Assembly (NCBI RefSeq): GCF_028368935.1
Contig: NZ_JAQNDK010000001.1
Span: forward strand, 620,001 to 684,000
Direction of reading: 5' to 3'
Length of the DNA stretch: 64,000 nt
Origin: Sorangium aterium
GTDB taxonomy: Bacteria > Myxococcota_A > Polyangia > Polyangiales > Polyangiaceae
Shown here: one piece after another, positions 44,336-52,042 of the stretch
Layout: every line of letters starts with the position of its first letter
How positions within the stretch are numbered: position 1 is the stretch's first letter
Program-made: the position numbers and the translations under genes
The notes under the pieces: model-generated
Databases searched by the model: none
Told to the model about the DNA's origin: nothing
Seen by the model: the letters and a program-made list of their open reading frames with translations, nothing else

Positions 44336-44808
44336 ACCTTCATGATCTGCATCCGGGCGTAGGCGAGCTCGAGCGACTCGATGAGCAGCTCCTTCGGCTC
44401 GGCGGCGAGGTCGGCGATCGACCACTTGACCGGATAGGCTCTGGAGAAGAACCATGCCGACACCGGGGTATACGCCTCGCTGAAGAGGGTCACGAGGACG
44501 TTCGAGGGGGCGAATTTGAAGAGGGACATGGCGTCGTCGAAGTCGACGCGCAGCGGCGAGCTCGCCACCATGCCGCGCTCCAACACCAGGTTGCCGTACT
44601 CGACCCTCGAGGGCAGCGGCTGGGTGTAGAGGTTCTGTCCGCCCTCCTCGAGCGGCGTCGTCTTCACTGTCCGCGAGAGCCCAGTCACCTTCTTGAAGCG
44701 GACGTCGAGCGTGTTTGGCACCACGCCGCCGGCGAAGAAGAAGACGCCGAAGCGGAAGTTGACGAACATCTCGCTCTGCGGAACGAGCTCCGGAATGGCA
44801 GCGCTCAT
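44332..44808 (-). CDS. gp19-like tube/tube-initiator protein (Afp5-like)
   Basis: About 158 aa from ATG 44808, chosen because GGAGG lies 8 bases upstream; an upstream in-frame ATG at 44823 lacks this. It is the T4 gp19-like tail-tube family: VNFRFGVFFFAGGVVPNTLD, then FKKVTGLSRTV and SPLRVDFDDAMSLFKFAPSN. It is the third and most divergent tube-type protein in the operon, next to hub genes, so probably the ring that joins the tube to the hub rather than the main tube subunit. Confidence 0.85.
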   Translation of the reverse strand: MSAAIPELVPQSEMFVNFRFGVFFFAGGVVPNTLDVRFKKVTGLSRTVKTTPLEEGGQNLYTQPLPSRVEYGNLVLERGMVASSPLRVDFDDAMSLFKFAPSNVLVTLFSEAYTPVSAWFFSRAYPVKWSIADLAAEPKELLIESLELAYARMQIMKV

Positions 44809-44910
44809 GATCTTGACCTCCACCCCTTCGGCCCGGGGCCCGGGGCGCCGCGCGGCGGATCCGCGCGGGGCCCCGGATCTCGGCCGGAGGGACCGCCGCT
44901 CTCGCGAACG

Positions 44911-45360
44911 TCAGAGCCTGACAAAGGAGACCTCCCTGACCTGCAGCTCGAGCGTGTCCACGACGGCGTCGTTCGTTGTGGCGCTGAAGGCCGGCGCCTT
45001 GAGGCCGACGGGGACCGCGACGGCGACCTTCCAGGCGAGCACCGCCGCGCCCGTCGCGTCACAGAGGCTGACCTCCATGCTCCGGCTGTCCCGCTTCTCC
45101 AGCCAGTTGAACAGGAACAGCGGATCTGCCCCGAGGACGGTGCCGCGCTTGCAGGTGACAGGCGTGAAGCGCTTGGAGTTGAACGTCATGATCACCGGGC
45201 CCTCCTGGAAGCTCAGGCCGTGCGCGTACGTCACGTGCTCGCGCTCGGCCGCGAGGCCCGAGACCTCGGTGAAGCTCATCGAGGCCTCGCCCACCTTCAC
45301 GCGGAAGTTGTACGCAGCGAGCGGGTAGCTCGTCCGCTGGTTGTCCGTCGACTGGGCCAT
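44911..45360 (-). CDS. gp19-like inner tube protein 2
   Basis: The protein has 149 aa. The tube fold is visible in YPLAAYNFRVKVGEASMSFT, then EVSGLAAEREHVTYAHGLSF and WKVAVAVPVGLKAPAFSATT, with a final helix-strand DTLELQVREVSFVRL. It parallels the product of the gene before it along the whole length (YPL-x-YNFRV/YNYRV, F-T/S-EV/I-SGL, WKV), so the two arose by duplication. It is followed by a 102-base gap, the longest within the structural operon, which holds no gene. Confidence 0.88.
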   Translation of the reverse strand: MAQSTDNQRTSYPLAAYNFRVKVGEASMSFTEVSGLAAEREHVTYAHGLSFQEGPVIMTFNSKRFTPVTCKRGTVLGADPLFLFNWLEKRDSRSMEVSLCDATGAAVLAWKVAVAVPVGLKAPAFSATTNDAVVDTLELQVREVSFVRL

Positions 45361-45369
45361 CGCGCCGCT

Positions 45370-45843
45370 CTACGCCTCTTCGATCAGGATCGCGTCCGCC
45401 ATCAGCTCCATGCTCTCGATGGCGGCCTCGTTGGACGACGCCGTGAAGGTGGGCGCGTCGAGCCTCGTGGGAAAGGCGTTCTGCACCTTCCAGCTGATCA
45501 CCGCCTCGCCCTTCTCGTCGCAGAGGCGGACGTAGATGTCCTTCTTCTCGACCTGGTTCACCTGGATCGCGCTGATCCAGGCGTAGAGCGTGGCGACGCT
45601 GGTCTTCTTGACGATGCCCTTCTTCAGCGTGAGCGTCGGCGCGGCGGGCTGCGCCGGCATGTTCATCACCACCGGACCGGGCGCCGCCCCGCCGATGGGG
45701 CTCTCCTTGTAGGTCGTCGTCTCGCGCTTGATGCTGAGCCCGGAGATCTCCGAGAAGCCGACCGCGGCGCCCGCGATCTCGACTCGATAGTTGTACGACG
45801 GGAGAGGATACGCGGTCATGATCTCGCTCTTGGTCAGTGCCAT
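45370..45843 (-). CDS. gp19-like inner tube protein 1 (Afp1-like)
   Basis: 157 aa, encoded 3 bases downstream of the sheath gene. It shows YPLPSYNYRVEIAGAAVGFS, then EISGLSIKRETTTYKESPIG and WKVQNAFPTRLDAPTFTASS, and a C-terminal SNEAAIESMELMADAILIEE helix-strand. Its place right after the sheath and its canonical sequence make it the most likely major tube subunit that lines the lumen and holds cargo. Confidence 0.9.
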   Translation of the reverse strand: MALTKSEIMTAYPLPSYNYRVEIAGAAVGFSEISGLSIKRETTTYKESPIGGAAPGPVVMNMPAQPAAPTLTLKKGIVKKTSVATLYAWISAIQVNQVEKKDIYVRLCDEKGEAVISWKVQNAFPTRLDAPTFTASSNEAAIESMELMADAILIEEA

Positions 45844-45846
45844 GGC

Positions 45847-47184
45847 CTAGGCCTCCTGCAGCTTGTGAGAGAAGCGAAGGACGACGAACTCGGCCGGTCG
45901 CACGGCCGCGATCCCGATCTCGACGATCATTCGCCCCTCGAGGATGTCCTGGTTGGTCATCGTCTTGCCCAGGCCCACGTTGACGAAGTAGGCCGCCGCC
46001 GGGGAGCCCCCGGCCAGGGCGCCGCGCTCCCAGAGGCTGTAAAGGAAGCTCTCGATCATCCCCTTGACCTTCAGCCAGGTCGTCATGTCGTTGGGCTCGA
46101 AGACCGCGAAGGAGGTCGCCTTTCGGGCCGACTCCTCGATCATGATGAAGAGCCGCCGGACCGGGATGTACCGCCACTCGTTGTCGTTGCCGGCCAGGGT
46201 CCTCGCCCCCCAGACGATGGTCCCCTTGCCGGTGAACGCGCGCACGGCGTTGATCGATTTACCCGCCGTCGGATCGACGTTGAGGGCATCCTGAGCGTCG
46301 TTCGTGATCTTCAGCACCGGCCCGATGACGGCCGCGACGCTGACGTTGGCGGGAGCCTTCCATACGCCGCGATCCCGGTCGACGCTCGCGTAGATGCCCG
46401 CGACCGCCGCGCTCGGCGGGAGGACGACCCGCTCGGCCGTCAGCCTGGCCTTGACCTGTTGATAGGTCGCCGTCTGGCTCGACTTGATGGTGTCGAGGGT
46501 GACCCCGGTCGCCGCCCCGCCCTGGATGGTGACGCCCGCGTCGGCGTACGCGTAGCTCAGGGAGGTCTGGAGGTACGGGTAGTAGGCGGCGCCGTAGGCC
46601 AGGTAGCTCGTCCCGATCTCGTCGCGGAATGCGTCGATGTCCTTCTTGCCCGGCGCCGTGTCCTTCTTGACGTCGAAGATCGCAAAGCGATCCCCCAGCT
46701 TGTGGCACTGGGCGAGGGCCGCCCGGCACACCTCGTGGTAGTCCGCGGCGGCGAGGCTCACGGCGTCGGTCAAGACGATCAGCGTCGGCTCGTCCTCCTT
46801 CTCGAGCAGCAGGAGGCCGTCGGCGATCTTGTCCTTGGCGGGCGGTGACGCGTAGTCTCCGACAGAGACGACATAACATCTCCCGCCCCCGTTCTTGAAG
46901 TAGTGGCTCACAGCGTAGTACAGCAAGAACCCGGTATCGGAGCTCCGCGTCACCCCGGTCACCTGGGACGCGGCGTCCACCGTGACCGTGAAGGTGGCGA
47001 GATTGGGCCCGCCGAAGAGCTGCTCGTACTCGAGCATCGTGCTCACCTCGGCGATCGACGGGCTCTTCGGGCCCTTCTCGGTATATCCTATGAAGGCGGG
47101 GATCGCAGTGGAGACCTCCGCCACGGAGGGCGGCAGGGTCGACACCTCTTCCACGTAAACACCGGGCGTCTTATAAGCAGGCAT
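45847..47184 (-). CDS. contractile tail sheath protein (Afp2-like)
   Basis: The protein has 445 aa. The N-terminus YKTPGVYVEEVSTLPPSVAE, then STAIPAFIGYTEKG, is diagnostic for eCIS and phage sheaths. The C-terminal handshake region (GGSPAAAYFVNVGLGKTMTN, then EGRMIVEIGIAAVRPAEFVV, FSHKLQEA) is intact. It is the only sheath gene here, whereas Afp has three; single-sheath clusters are known. It contracts to drive the tube into a target. Confidence 0.95.
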   Translation of the reverse strand: MPAYKTPGVYVEEVSTLPPSVAEVSTAIPAFIGYTEKGPKSPSIAEVSTMLEYEQLFGGPNLATFTVTVDAASQVTGVTRSSDTGFLLYYAVSHYFKNGGGRCYVVSVGDYASPPAKDKIADGLLLLEKEDEPTLIVLTDAVSLAAADYHEVCRAALAQCHKLGDRFAIFDVKKDTAPGKKDIDAFRDEIGTSYLAYGAAYYPYLQTSLSYAYADAGVTIQGGAATGVTLDTIKSSQTATYQQVKARLTAERVVLPPSAAVAGIYASVDRDRGVWKAPANVSVAAVIGPVLKITNDAQDALNVDPTAGKSINAVRAFTGKGTIVWGARTLAGNDNEWRYIPVRRLFIMIEESARKATSFAVFEPNDMTTWLKVKGMIESFLYSLWERGALAGGSPAAAYFVNVGLGKTMTNQDILEGRMIVEIGIAAVRPAEFVVLRFSHKLQEA

Positions 47185-47196
47185 TGTTCCTCGATC

Positions 47197-48009
47197 TCAG
47201 GGGGTTTGAAACGGTTGCGCTCGATACGTGATGATCTGAAACAGCACATCCTCCTTTGCAGCGCTCTGCATCGACGGATTGGGCAGCGGGCCCGCCACGC
47301 GGTCGGGGCCGAGCCGGAGCTCGAGGCTCCTCCTCGGCTCTGCGCGAGCGGCGACGGGCTGATCGGAGGCGAAGCACACGCAGCGCATCCCGGGATACCG
47401 ACTGGCAATCTGCGCCAGGGTCGGCTCCACAGGGTCGAGGGTCACGGCGCTGAAGCGCAGCGCGTCGGTGGCCCCGGCGAGCGAGGCGTCCACCACGGTG
47501 AGCTCGCCCCCGGCCGGCGCCAGGTCGGTGACGCAGTAGTAGGCCCATCGCGCCTGCCTGGCCGGGAAGCTGACCTGGAAACGGGCGGGCCGCGGCGCGC
47601 TCCCGGGGCGGATCTCGACGGCCGCGAAGACGCCCGGCGGGAGCCGCGGCCGGGCCGGGTCGGCGGGGGCTAGCCGCAGCTCGCCGTCGGTCCCAGCGCC
47701 GGCGTCCGTGAAGACCGGGGCCGAGCGCCCGCGGACGCCGGTGAGGTCGGTGACGACGGCGAAGTCGCCGGCCCGGACCGCCAGGTAGAAGAGCAGCGCC
47801 GCGTCTCCCGGGAGCGGTAGGAACGGCTGTCCCGTGGGGTCGAGCGGAGAGAGGACCCGGACGCCCTGGGAGCTCGATCGCCAGAGACAGCGATGATCGC
47901 GGAGCAGGCGCGCCGTGGCGTCGCTCGGCTCGATCGAGAGGGCCGGACACCGGAGGTCGGTGTAGAACGCGTGCCGCAAGAGCACCTCGATGATCGCGAC
48001 GTGCTTCAC
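47197..48009 (-). CDS. eCIS operon protein of unknown function between terminator and sheath genes
   Basis: About 270 aa from GTG 48009, which overlaps the upstream TGA (GTGA). I recognise no family. It starts with a helix (KHVAIIEVLLRHAFYTDLRC), then a beta-rich middle (FLPLPGDAALLFYLAVRAGD, VFAAVEIRPG, FQVSFPARQARWAYYCVTDL) and a C-terminus near TYRAQPFQTP. There is no signal peptide. Its coupling to the DUF4255 gene and nearness to the sheath gene suggest a structural or assembly role at the far end of the tail. Confidence 0.65.
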   Translation of the reverse strand: MKHVAIIEVLLRHAFYTDLRCPALSIEPSDATARLLRDHRCLWRSSSQGVRVLSPLDPTGQPFLPLPGDAALLFYLAVRAGDFAVVTDLTGVRGRSAPVFTDAGAGTDGELRLAPADPARPRLPPGVFAAVEIRPGSAPRPARFQVSFPARQARWAYYCVTDLAPAGGELTVVDASLAGATDALRFSAVTLDPVEPTLAQIASRYPGMRCVCFASDQPVAARAEPRRSLELRLGPDRVAGPLPNPSMQSAAKEDVLFQIITYRAQPFQTP

Positions 48010-48584
48010 TGGCTGATCCTCAGCACCGGATCGCTGATCTGCGGTGCGCTGAGGCCGTCCCTGTCCTGGAAGACGGCCATCCGGACCTTGTAGAGGAGCG
48101 AAGGCTGATACGCGCTCCGAAGCATGCCCCAGAGCTGGTTCAGCTCGGAGAGGGGGAGCGTCAGGAGCTCCATCGTGAGCTTCTCGATCCTGTCGCTCAG
48201 CGCCGGCGAGTTCTCGTGGTCGAGGACCCGGCGGCCCTGGAAGAACTGCAGGATCAGCGAGATGCACCGCAGGCCTTGCTCGTACTCTTTGAAGCGGGCG
48301 GCGAAGAGGACATAGGCGTTTATCTGGATCGCCGGCTGGACGCGCTGCGTGGTGCCGTCCGGCAGCGTCAACCGGAACGGGTCGGCCGGTCGCAGCGTGT
48401 GATCCTCTTCGAGGTTGACGAGGAGGAGCGTGACGGCTCCGAGCTTGAGCTCGAGGCTGTCCACCTTCTCGCTGTCGAGGAAGACGACCGGCCCCTGGTC
48501 GGGCACTGGGCCGCGCCAGCCCGAGCTCGCGGTCAGGTGCTCGTTCACCGTGTTCCTGAGCAGGACGAGGATGTCGCTGATCAC
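48006..48584 (-). CDS. DUF4255 tail terminator/cap protein (Afp16/Pvc16-like)
   Basis: About 192 aa from GTG 48584 (VISDILVLLRNTVNEHLTAS), with GGAG about 12 bases upstream; residues coded further upstream look non-coding. The Pvc16_N/DUF4255 pattern includes LGAVTLLLVNLEEDHTLRPA, INAYVLFAARFKEYEQGLRC, ISLILQFFQGRRVLDHENSP and the C-terminal ELNQLWGMLRSAYQPSLLYK. The protein caps the sheath and tube end and fixes final length with the tape measure. It is the first gene of the leftward particle operon, 220 bases from palindrome copy 3. Confidence 0.88.
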   Translation of the reverse strand: MISDILVLLRNTVNEHLTASSGWRGPVPDQGPVVFLDSEKVDSLELKLGAVTLLLVNLEEDHTLRPADPFRLTLPDGTTQRVQPAIQINAYVLFAARFKEYEQGLRCISLILQFFQGRRVLDHENSPALSDRIEKLTMELLTLPLSELNQLWGMLRSAYQPSLLYKVRMAVFQDRDGLSAPQISDPVLRISQ

Positions 48585-48804
48585 GGCTGACGACTCCTGG
48601 AGCTCTGAACTTGTCCCGCTCTCATTGGCTCTCTTCCTTGAAGATCTCGGGTCAGCGCATCCGCGGCGCGACGCCTGAACGTCAGGCTCCGTCGAGCGGA
48701 TCGCCACGATGCAACAGCGCCTCGATGCCCGCGGACGAAGCACTGGGTCCTCCGCCGGCGCCGTTCTCGACCTCCGTAGTACCCACGGTCGGTCGCATTG
48801 ACAA

Positions 48805-48820
48805 CTTAAGCCATTTTAAG
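48805..48820. promoter_or_regulatory. eCIS-cluster palindrome, copy 3
   Basis: CTTAAGCCATTTTAAG, a perfect match to CTTAA-N6-TTAAG, in the divergent region between the particle operon and the ATPase gene, 35 bases from the ATPase GTG. It is well placed to control both structural operon and ATPase. Confidence 0.65.
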
Positions 48821-48828
48821 AAGCCTCG

Positions 48829-48834
48829 TATTTA
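48829..48834 (+). promoter_or_regulatory. candidate -10 element TATTTA for the ATPase gene
   Basis: TATTTA begins 8 bases after the second half-site of palindrome copy 3, the spacing expected if an activator bound at the palindrome takes the place of a -35 contact. Transcription would start around 48841, leaving a very short leader before GTG 48856. Confidence 0.35.
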
Positions 48835-48855
48835 GCGGCGTGACCGGGGCGTGTC

Positions 48856-50265
48856 GTGGCACCGTTCGCGCAGCGGTTCTGGAGCGAGGAGGAGCGCCGC
48901 GGCTCGATGGGTATGGCAAGGATGACCAAGATCGTGGAGAACGCCGCCGACCTCGAGCGGGAGCTATTCTGGTTTCGCAGCGTCCTGGAGGCGCGGATCA
49001 AGATCCATTTCGGCGAGGGTGCGACCGAGGGGAGCGTGCTCGACATCGCGCCGCCCGACCTCGACGGGTCGAGCTCGGAGTACGCCGGCTTCGTGCGGCG
49101 CCATCAGCTCTCCTTCGTCGAGCGCCTCGCCCTGGTGCTCGCCCTGGTCCCGCACCTGCGGCCGCGGCTCCTCGACGCCTGCTTCGGCCGCGACACCGCC
49201 GTGGATCGGAGGCTCACCGAGTTCGGCGGCGCCCAGCTCGGCTCCGACGGCGAGCTCTTGCCCACGGCCGAGACGCTGGCGTTCCTCCTCGGCGGCGACG
49301 ACCTCGCGCTCCGGTTCTCGGTGCAGCTCCTCCTGGATCCAGAGCACCTCTTCGCCAGGCACGACGTCCTCAGGCTCGGGGGCGGCGACGGGGTGACGCC
49401 GATGAAGGCTCCCCTCCGGATCTCGGAGGAGCTGCTCTGTCGCTTCACCACCGGCGAGCCGCGTCGGCTCGGCTGCGGTCCCGGCTTTCCCGCCCAGCGG
49501 ATCGAGACGCGCCTCGGCTGGGAGGACGTGGTGCTGCAGCCCAGCACCCGCAAGCACCTCGAGGAGATCGAGACCTGGATCGAGCACGGAGAGACGTTGA
49601 TGGCGGACTGGGGCATGGCCGGGAAGCTGCGCCCCGGCTACCGCAGCCTCTTCTATGGCCCGCCGGGCACGGGGAAGACGATGACGGCCTGTCTGCTCGG
49701 CAAGTCCACCGGCCGTGAGGTCTACAAGGTGGATACCTCCCTGGTGGTGTCGAAGTACCTCGGCGAGACGGAGAAGAACCTCGGCCGGGTCTTCGACCAG
49801 GCCGAGCGCAGGGGCTGGATCCTGTTCTTCGACGAGGCCGACGCGCTCTTCGGCAAGCGCAGCGAGACGCGGGACGCGCACGACCGTTACGCCAACCAGC
49901 AGGTCTCCTTCCTCCTCCAGCGCATCGAGACCTTCGACGGGCTCGCGGTCCTGGCGTCCAACCTGCGCGACAACCTCGACGACGCCTTCGCGCGGCGGTT
50001 CGAGTCGATCATCTACTTTCCGATGCCGCGCGCCGAGGAGCGCGCGCGGCTGTGGCGGCAGGGGCTCTCGCCCAAGGCGAGGCTCGACGGCTCCGTGGAC
50101 CTCGAGAAGATCGCGCGCGAGCACGCGCTCGCGGGGGGCGCGGTCATGAACGTGATCCGCTACGCCTCGCTCCAGGCCTTGAGAGAGGGGGGCCGTCCCC
50201 TCACGGCAGAGGACCTCCTGCAGGGCATCCGGAAGGAGTATGCCAAGCAGGGGAAGGCGGGTTGA
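48856..50265 (+). CDS. eCIS AAA+ ATPase (Afp15-like)
   Basis: The protein has 469 aa. After an N-terminal domain of about 230 residues (SSSEYAGFVRRHQLSFVERL, then LALVLALVPHLRPRLLDACF) comes the AAA+ module: Walker A FYGPPGTGKT, Walker B ILFFDEADALFGKRSETRDA, the sensor-1-like VLASNLRDNLDDAF and the arginine finger region ARRFESIIYF. Afp15-type ATPases are needed for particle assembly or cargo loading. The gene is divergent from the particle operon and follows palindrome copy 3. The GTG 48856 start is provisional: ATG 48907 has a GGAGGAG about 14 bases upstream and would remove 17 residues. Confidence 0.92.
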   Translation: MAPFAQRFWSEEERRGSMGMARMTKIVENAADLERELFWFRSVLEARIKIHFGEGATEGSVLDIAPPDLDGSSSEYAGFVRRHQLSFVERLALVLALVPHLRPRLLDACFGRDTAVDRRLTEFGGAQLGSDGELLPTAETLAFLLGGDDLALRFSVQLLLDPEHLFARHDVLRLGGGDGVTPMKAPLRISEELLCRFTTGEPRRLGCGPGFPAQRIETRLGWEDVVLQPSTRKHLEEIETWIEHGETLMADWGMAGKLRPGYRSLFYGPPGTGKTMTACLLGKSTGREVYKVDTSLVVSKYLGETEKNLGRVFDQAERRGWILFFDEADALFGKRSETRDAHDRYANQQVSFLLQRIETFDGLAVLASNLRDNLDDAFARRFESIIYFPMPRAEERARLWRQGLSPKARLDGSVDLEKIAREHALAGGAVMNVIRYASLQALREGGRPLTAEDLLQGIRKEYAKQGKAG

Positions 50266-50313
50266 GCGGACGCTCGCACGACACGCCCCGTCACGCCGCC
50301 GAAGCCGAGGTGC

Positions 50314-50329
50314 ATGAAAATAGTTTAAG
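50314..50329. promoter_or_regulatory. eCIS-cluster palindrome, degenerate copy
   Basis: ATGAAAATAGTTTAAG: the right half-site TTAAG is perfect and the left (ATGAA) keeps three of five bases. It lies after the ATPase stop, 149 bases before the next start. It may be a weak or relic site. Confidence 0.3.
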
Positions 50330-50478
50330 TCGTCCGCGCGACCGACGACGGGTACGACCGATGTCGAGATGGCACCGAGGGAAGGACGATGGCGTCGTCC
50401 GCGGGGCCTCGAAGCGCCGTTCCATCGGGGCGTTCCGCTCGAGGGAGCCTGGCGCAGAATGGACAAAGGAGTATGCCC

Positions 50479-50925
50479 GTGCCAGCGAAAGAACACATGA
50501 ATCGGGATGAGCCCGTCGCGTTCGGCGGCTCGTCGTCGGTGACGGTGGGCGTCTCTCTTCGTACGCGGCTCGGCCCCGGCGAACCACCGAGGCGCGCGAT
50601 ACAGGCCTTGCTGCGGTCGGTGGGCAAGGCCCTGTCCGCCCATTTCGAGGGCCGCGCGGCCGCGCGCCTCGACACCGAGAGCGCCACGGCCACGGTGACC
50701 CTGCGGATCCCCGAACCGGAGGGCAGCACCAAGGTGTGCGAGCTCTCGATCACCCTGCTCGCCGACGAGCTCACCCAGGACGAAGAGCTCGTGGTCGTCC
50801 CACGGATCCGCGCTGAGGTTCACCGCCGGAAGGACGATATCGACTGGCTCGCCGGCGACGCGGCGGCGGACGTCGACCAGCTCACCGGCGAGATAGAGGA
50901 CGTCCTCTCGGCCGTCTCGCCCTGA
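50479..50925 (+). CDS. 148-aa protein of unknown function in the eCIS cluster
   Basis: The start GTG 50479 is chosen because AAAGGAG lies 7 bases upstream; ATG 50497 is the next choice, and an ATG at 50473 is too close to the ribosome site. Residues VTVGVSLRTRLG, AIQALLRSVGKALSAHFEGR, ATATVTLRIPEPEGSTKVCE and SITLLADELTQDEELVVVPR suggest an alpha/beta fold with an acidic C-terminus (DVDQLTGEIEDVLS). No signal peptide, membrane segment or known motif is seen. The gene lies 33 bases before the lipoprotein gene, so it is probably in one unit with it. Confidence 0.6.
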   Translation: MPAKEHMNRDEPVAFGGSSSVTVGVSLRTRLGPGEPPRRAIQALLRSVGKALSAHFEGRAAARLDTESATATVTLRIPEPEGSTKVCELSITLLADELTQDEELVVVPRIRAEVHRRKDDIDWLAGDAAADVDQLTGEIEDVLSAVSP

Positions 50926-50958
50926 CCGCGGCCACGGCGCGCTCGAAGGAGATCCACC

Positions 50959-51978
50959 GTGAAGATTGACGATGACAGAAGGCGCTCACCGATCCGCCTC
51001 GCGATCGCGGCGCTGGCCGCGCTCCCGCTCGCGGCGTGCGCGAGCACCGCGACGGTCACGCTCGACAAGGCGATCAAGGACCTCGCGCCGGACTACCGCG
51101 CGCGGACGCCGGCGAGCGGCTCCGCGAGCCTCGGACGCCGGCTGCTCGGGGACCAGCCCGAGACCAACGCCTGCTTCGACGGCGACCACGGCACGGCGGC
51201 GCCGAGCTGGTCGAAGGTGACGCTCCACTACGGGGACGTGCTCGACGGGAAGCTCTCCGGCGACTTCGGCGCAGCCGTCAAGGTCGCCTCCTCGGCCGGC
51301 GTGTCCTCGAAGCGGAGCGCGAACATCACGCTGACGGACCTCGTGGAGAGCAGGCTCTCGGCCGTGTACCTCGACGCGAGCGGCGCGTGCACCGGCCTGT
51401 TCGCCGAGGCCGGGACGAGCTACGTCAGGGTGCTGACGCGCGCGATCAAGGCGGGGACGCTCGAGGTGGCGGCCGAGCAGGCGGTCGCCGCGACCCTGGC
51501 GATCGACGCCTCCTCGATCGGAGGGACCTCCGTGAGCGCGTCGAGCACGTCGGGCCGCAAGCTCCAGGGGACCTCTCTCTTCTTCGCGGACTATCCCGAG
51601 TGCTTCAGCGTGGTTTACCAGAAGAAGGACTGCGCCGGCTCGGCCGTGGGTCCGGGCAATGTCTGCGATCTCGGCGCGTGCTCGTTCAACATCGCGGCGC
51701 TCGACACCGGCCGCGCGGCCTGGAAGGGGAAGCTCTCGTGCGAGGGCGGCGCGTCGAGCGATCTCGGCGGCACCCTCGGCGCGTGGGGAGAGGCGCAGAA
51801 GACGGCGCCCGGCGTCACCTACAACGTCCGCGTGCTCAAGGGAGCCTTCCTGGGGACGGCGAACATCGACCTCCGTCGCTGGGTGACCCGCTCGGAGTCG
51901 CCCGACAAGTGCGCGCCCCCCGGGAGCGGGCCACACCCGGGTCGATCGCGAGCCCCGGAGCGACGTTTGGATCCTTAA
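50959..51978 (+). CDS. predicted lipoprotein of unknown function
   Basis: The protein has 339 aa. GTG 50959 has AAGGAG 7 bases upstream. The signal peptide IRLAIAALAALPLAACASTA ends in lipobox LAAC, so it is lipid-anchored. The mature protein repeats beta-strand-like segments (WSKVTLHYGDVLDGKLSGDF, NITLTDLVESRLSAVYLDAS, SYVRVLTRAIKAGTLEVAAE) and has several Cys that could form disulphides (ECFSVVYQKKDCAG; CDLGACSF). No family is recognised. The last ~30 residues are Pro/Arg-rich, and the stop codon lies inside palindrome copy 4. Confidence 0.65.
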   Translation: MKIDDDRRRSPIRLAIAALAALPLAACASTATVTLDKAIKDLAPDYRARTPASGSASLGRRLLGDQPETNACFDGDHGTAAPSWSKVTLHYGDVLDGKLSGDFGAAVKVASSAGVSSKRSANITLTDLVESRLSAVYLDASGACTGLFAEAGTSYVRVLTRAIKAGTLEVAAEQAVAATLAIDASSIGGTSVSASSTSGRKLQGTSLFFADYPECFSVVYQKKDCAGSAVGPGNVCDLGACSFNIAALDTGRAAWKGKLSCEGGASSDLGGTLGAWGEAQKTAPGVTYNVRVLKGAFLGTANIDLRRWVTRSESPDKCAPPGSGPHPGRSRAPERRLDP

Positions 51979-51989
51979 GAACCAATAAG
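51974..51989. promoter_or_regulatory. eCIS-cluster palindrome, copy 4
   Basis: CTTAAGAACCAATAAG, one mismatch to CTTAA-N6-TTAAG (ATAAG in the right half). It overlaps the lipoprotein stop codon and lies 53 bases before the nSTAND gene start, so it likely marks a promoter for that unit. Confidence 0.55.
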
Positions 51990-52042
51990 GTGTTCGCGCC
52001 GGATCCATCTGTTACTCGCTTACTCGCTCTCGCTGCCCCGCA

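Noticed and set aside
28271-48584. Type VI secretion system or prophage tail
   Set aside because: No TssB/TssC pair, ClpV, TssJLM membrane complex, capsid, terminase or integrase is present, whereas Afp-type ATPase, DUF4255, DUF5908 and DUF4157 genes are.
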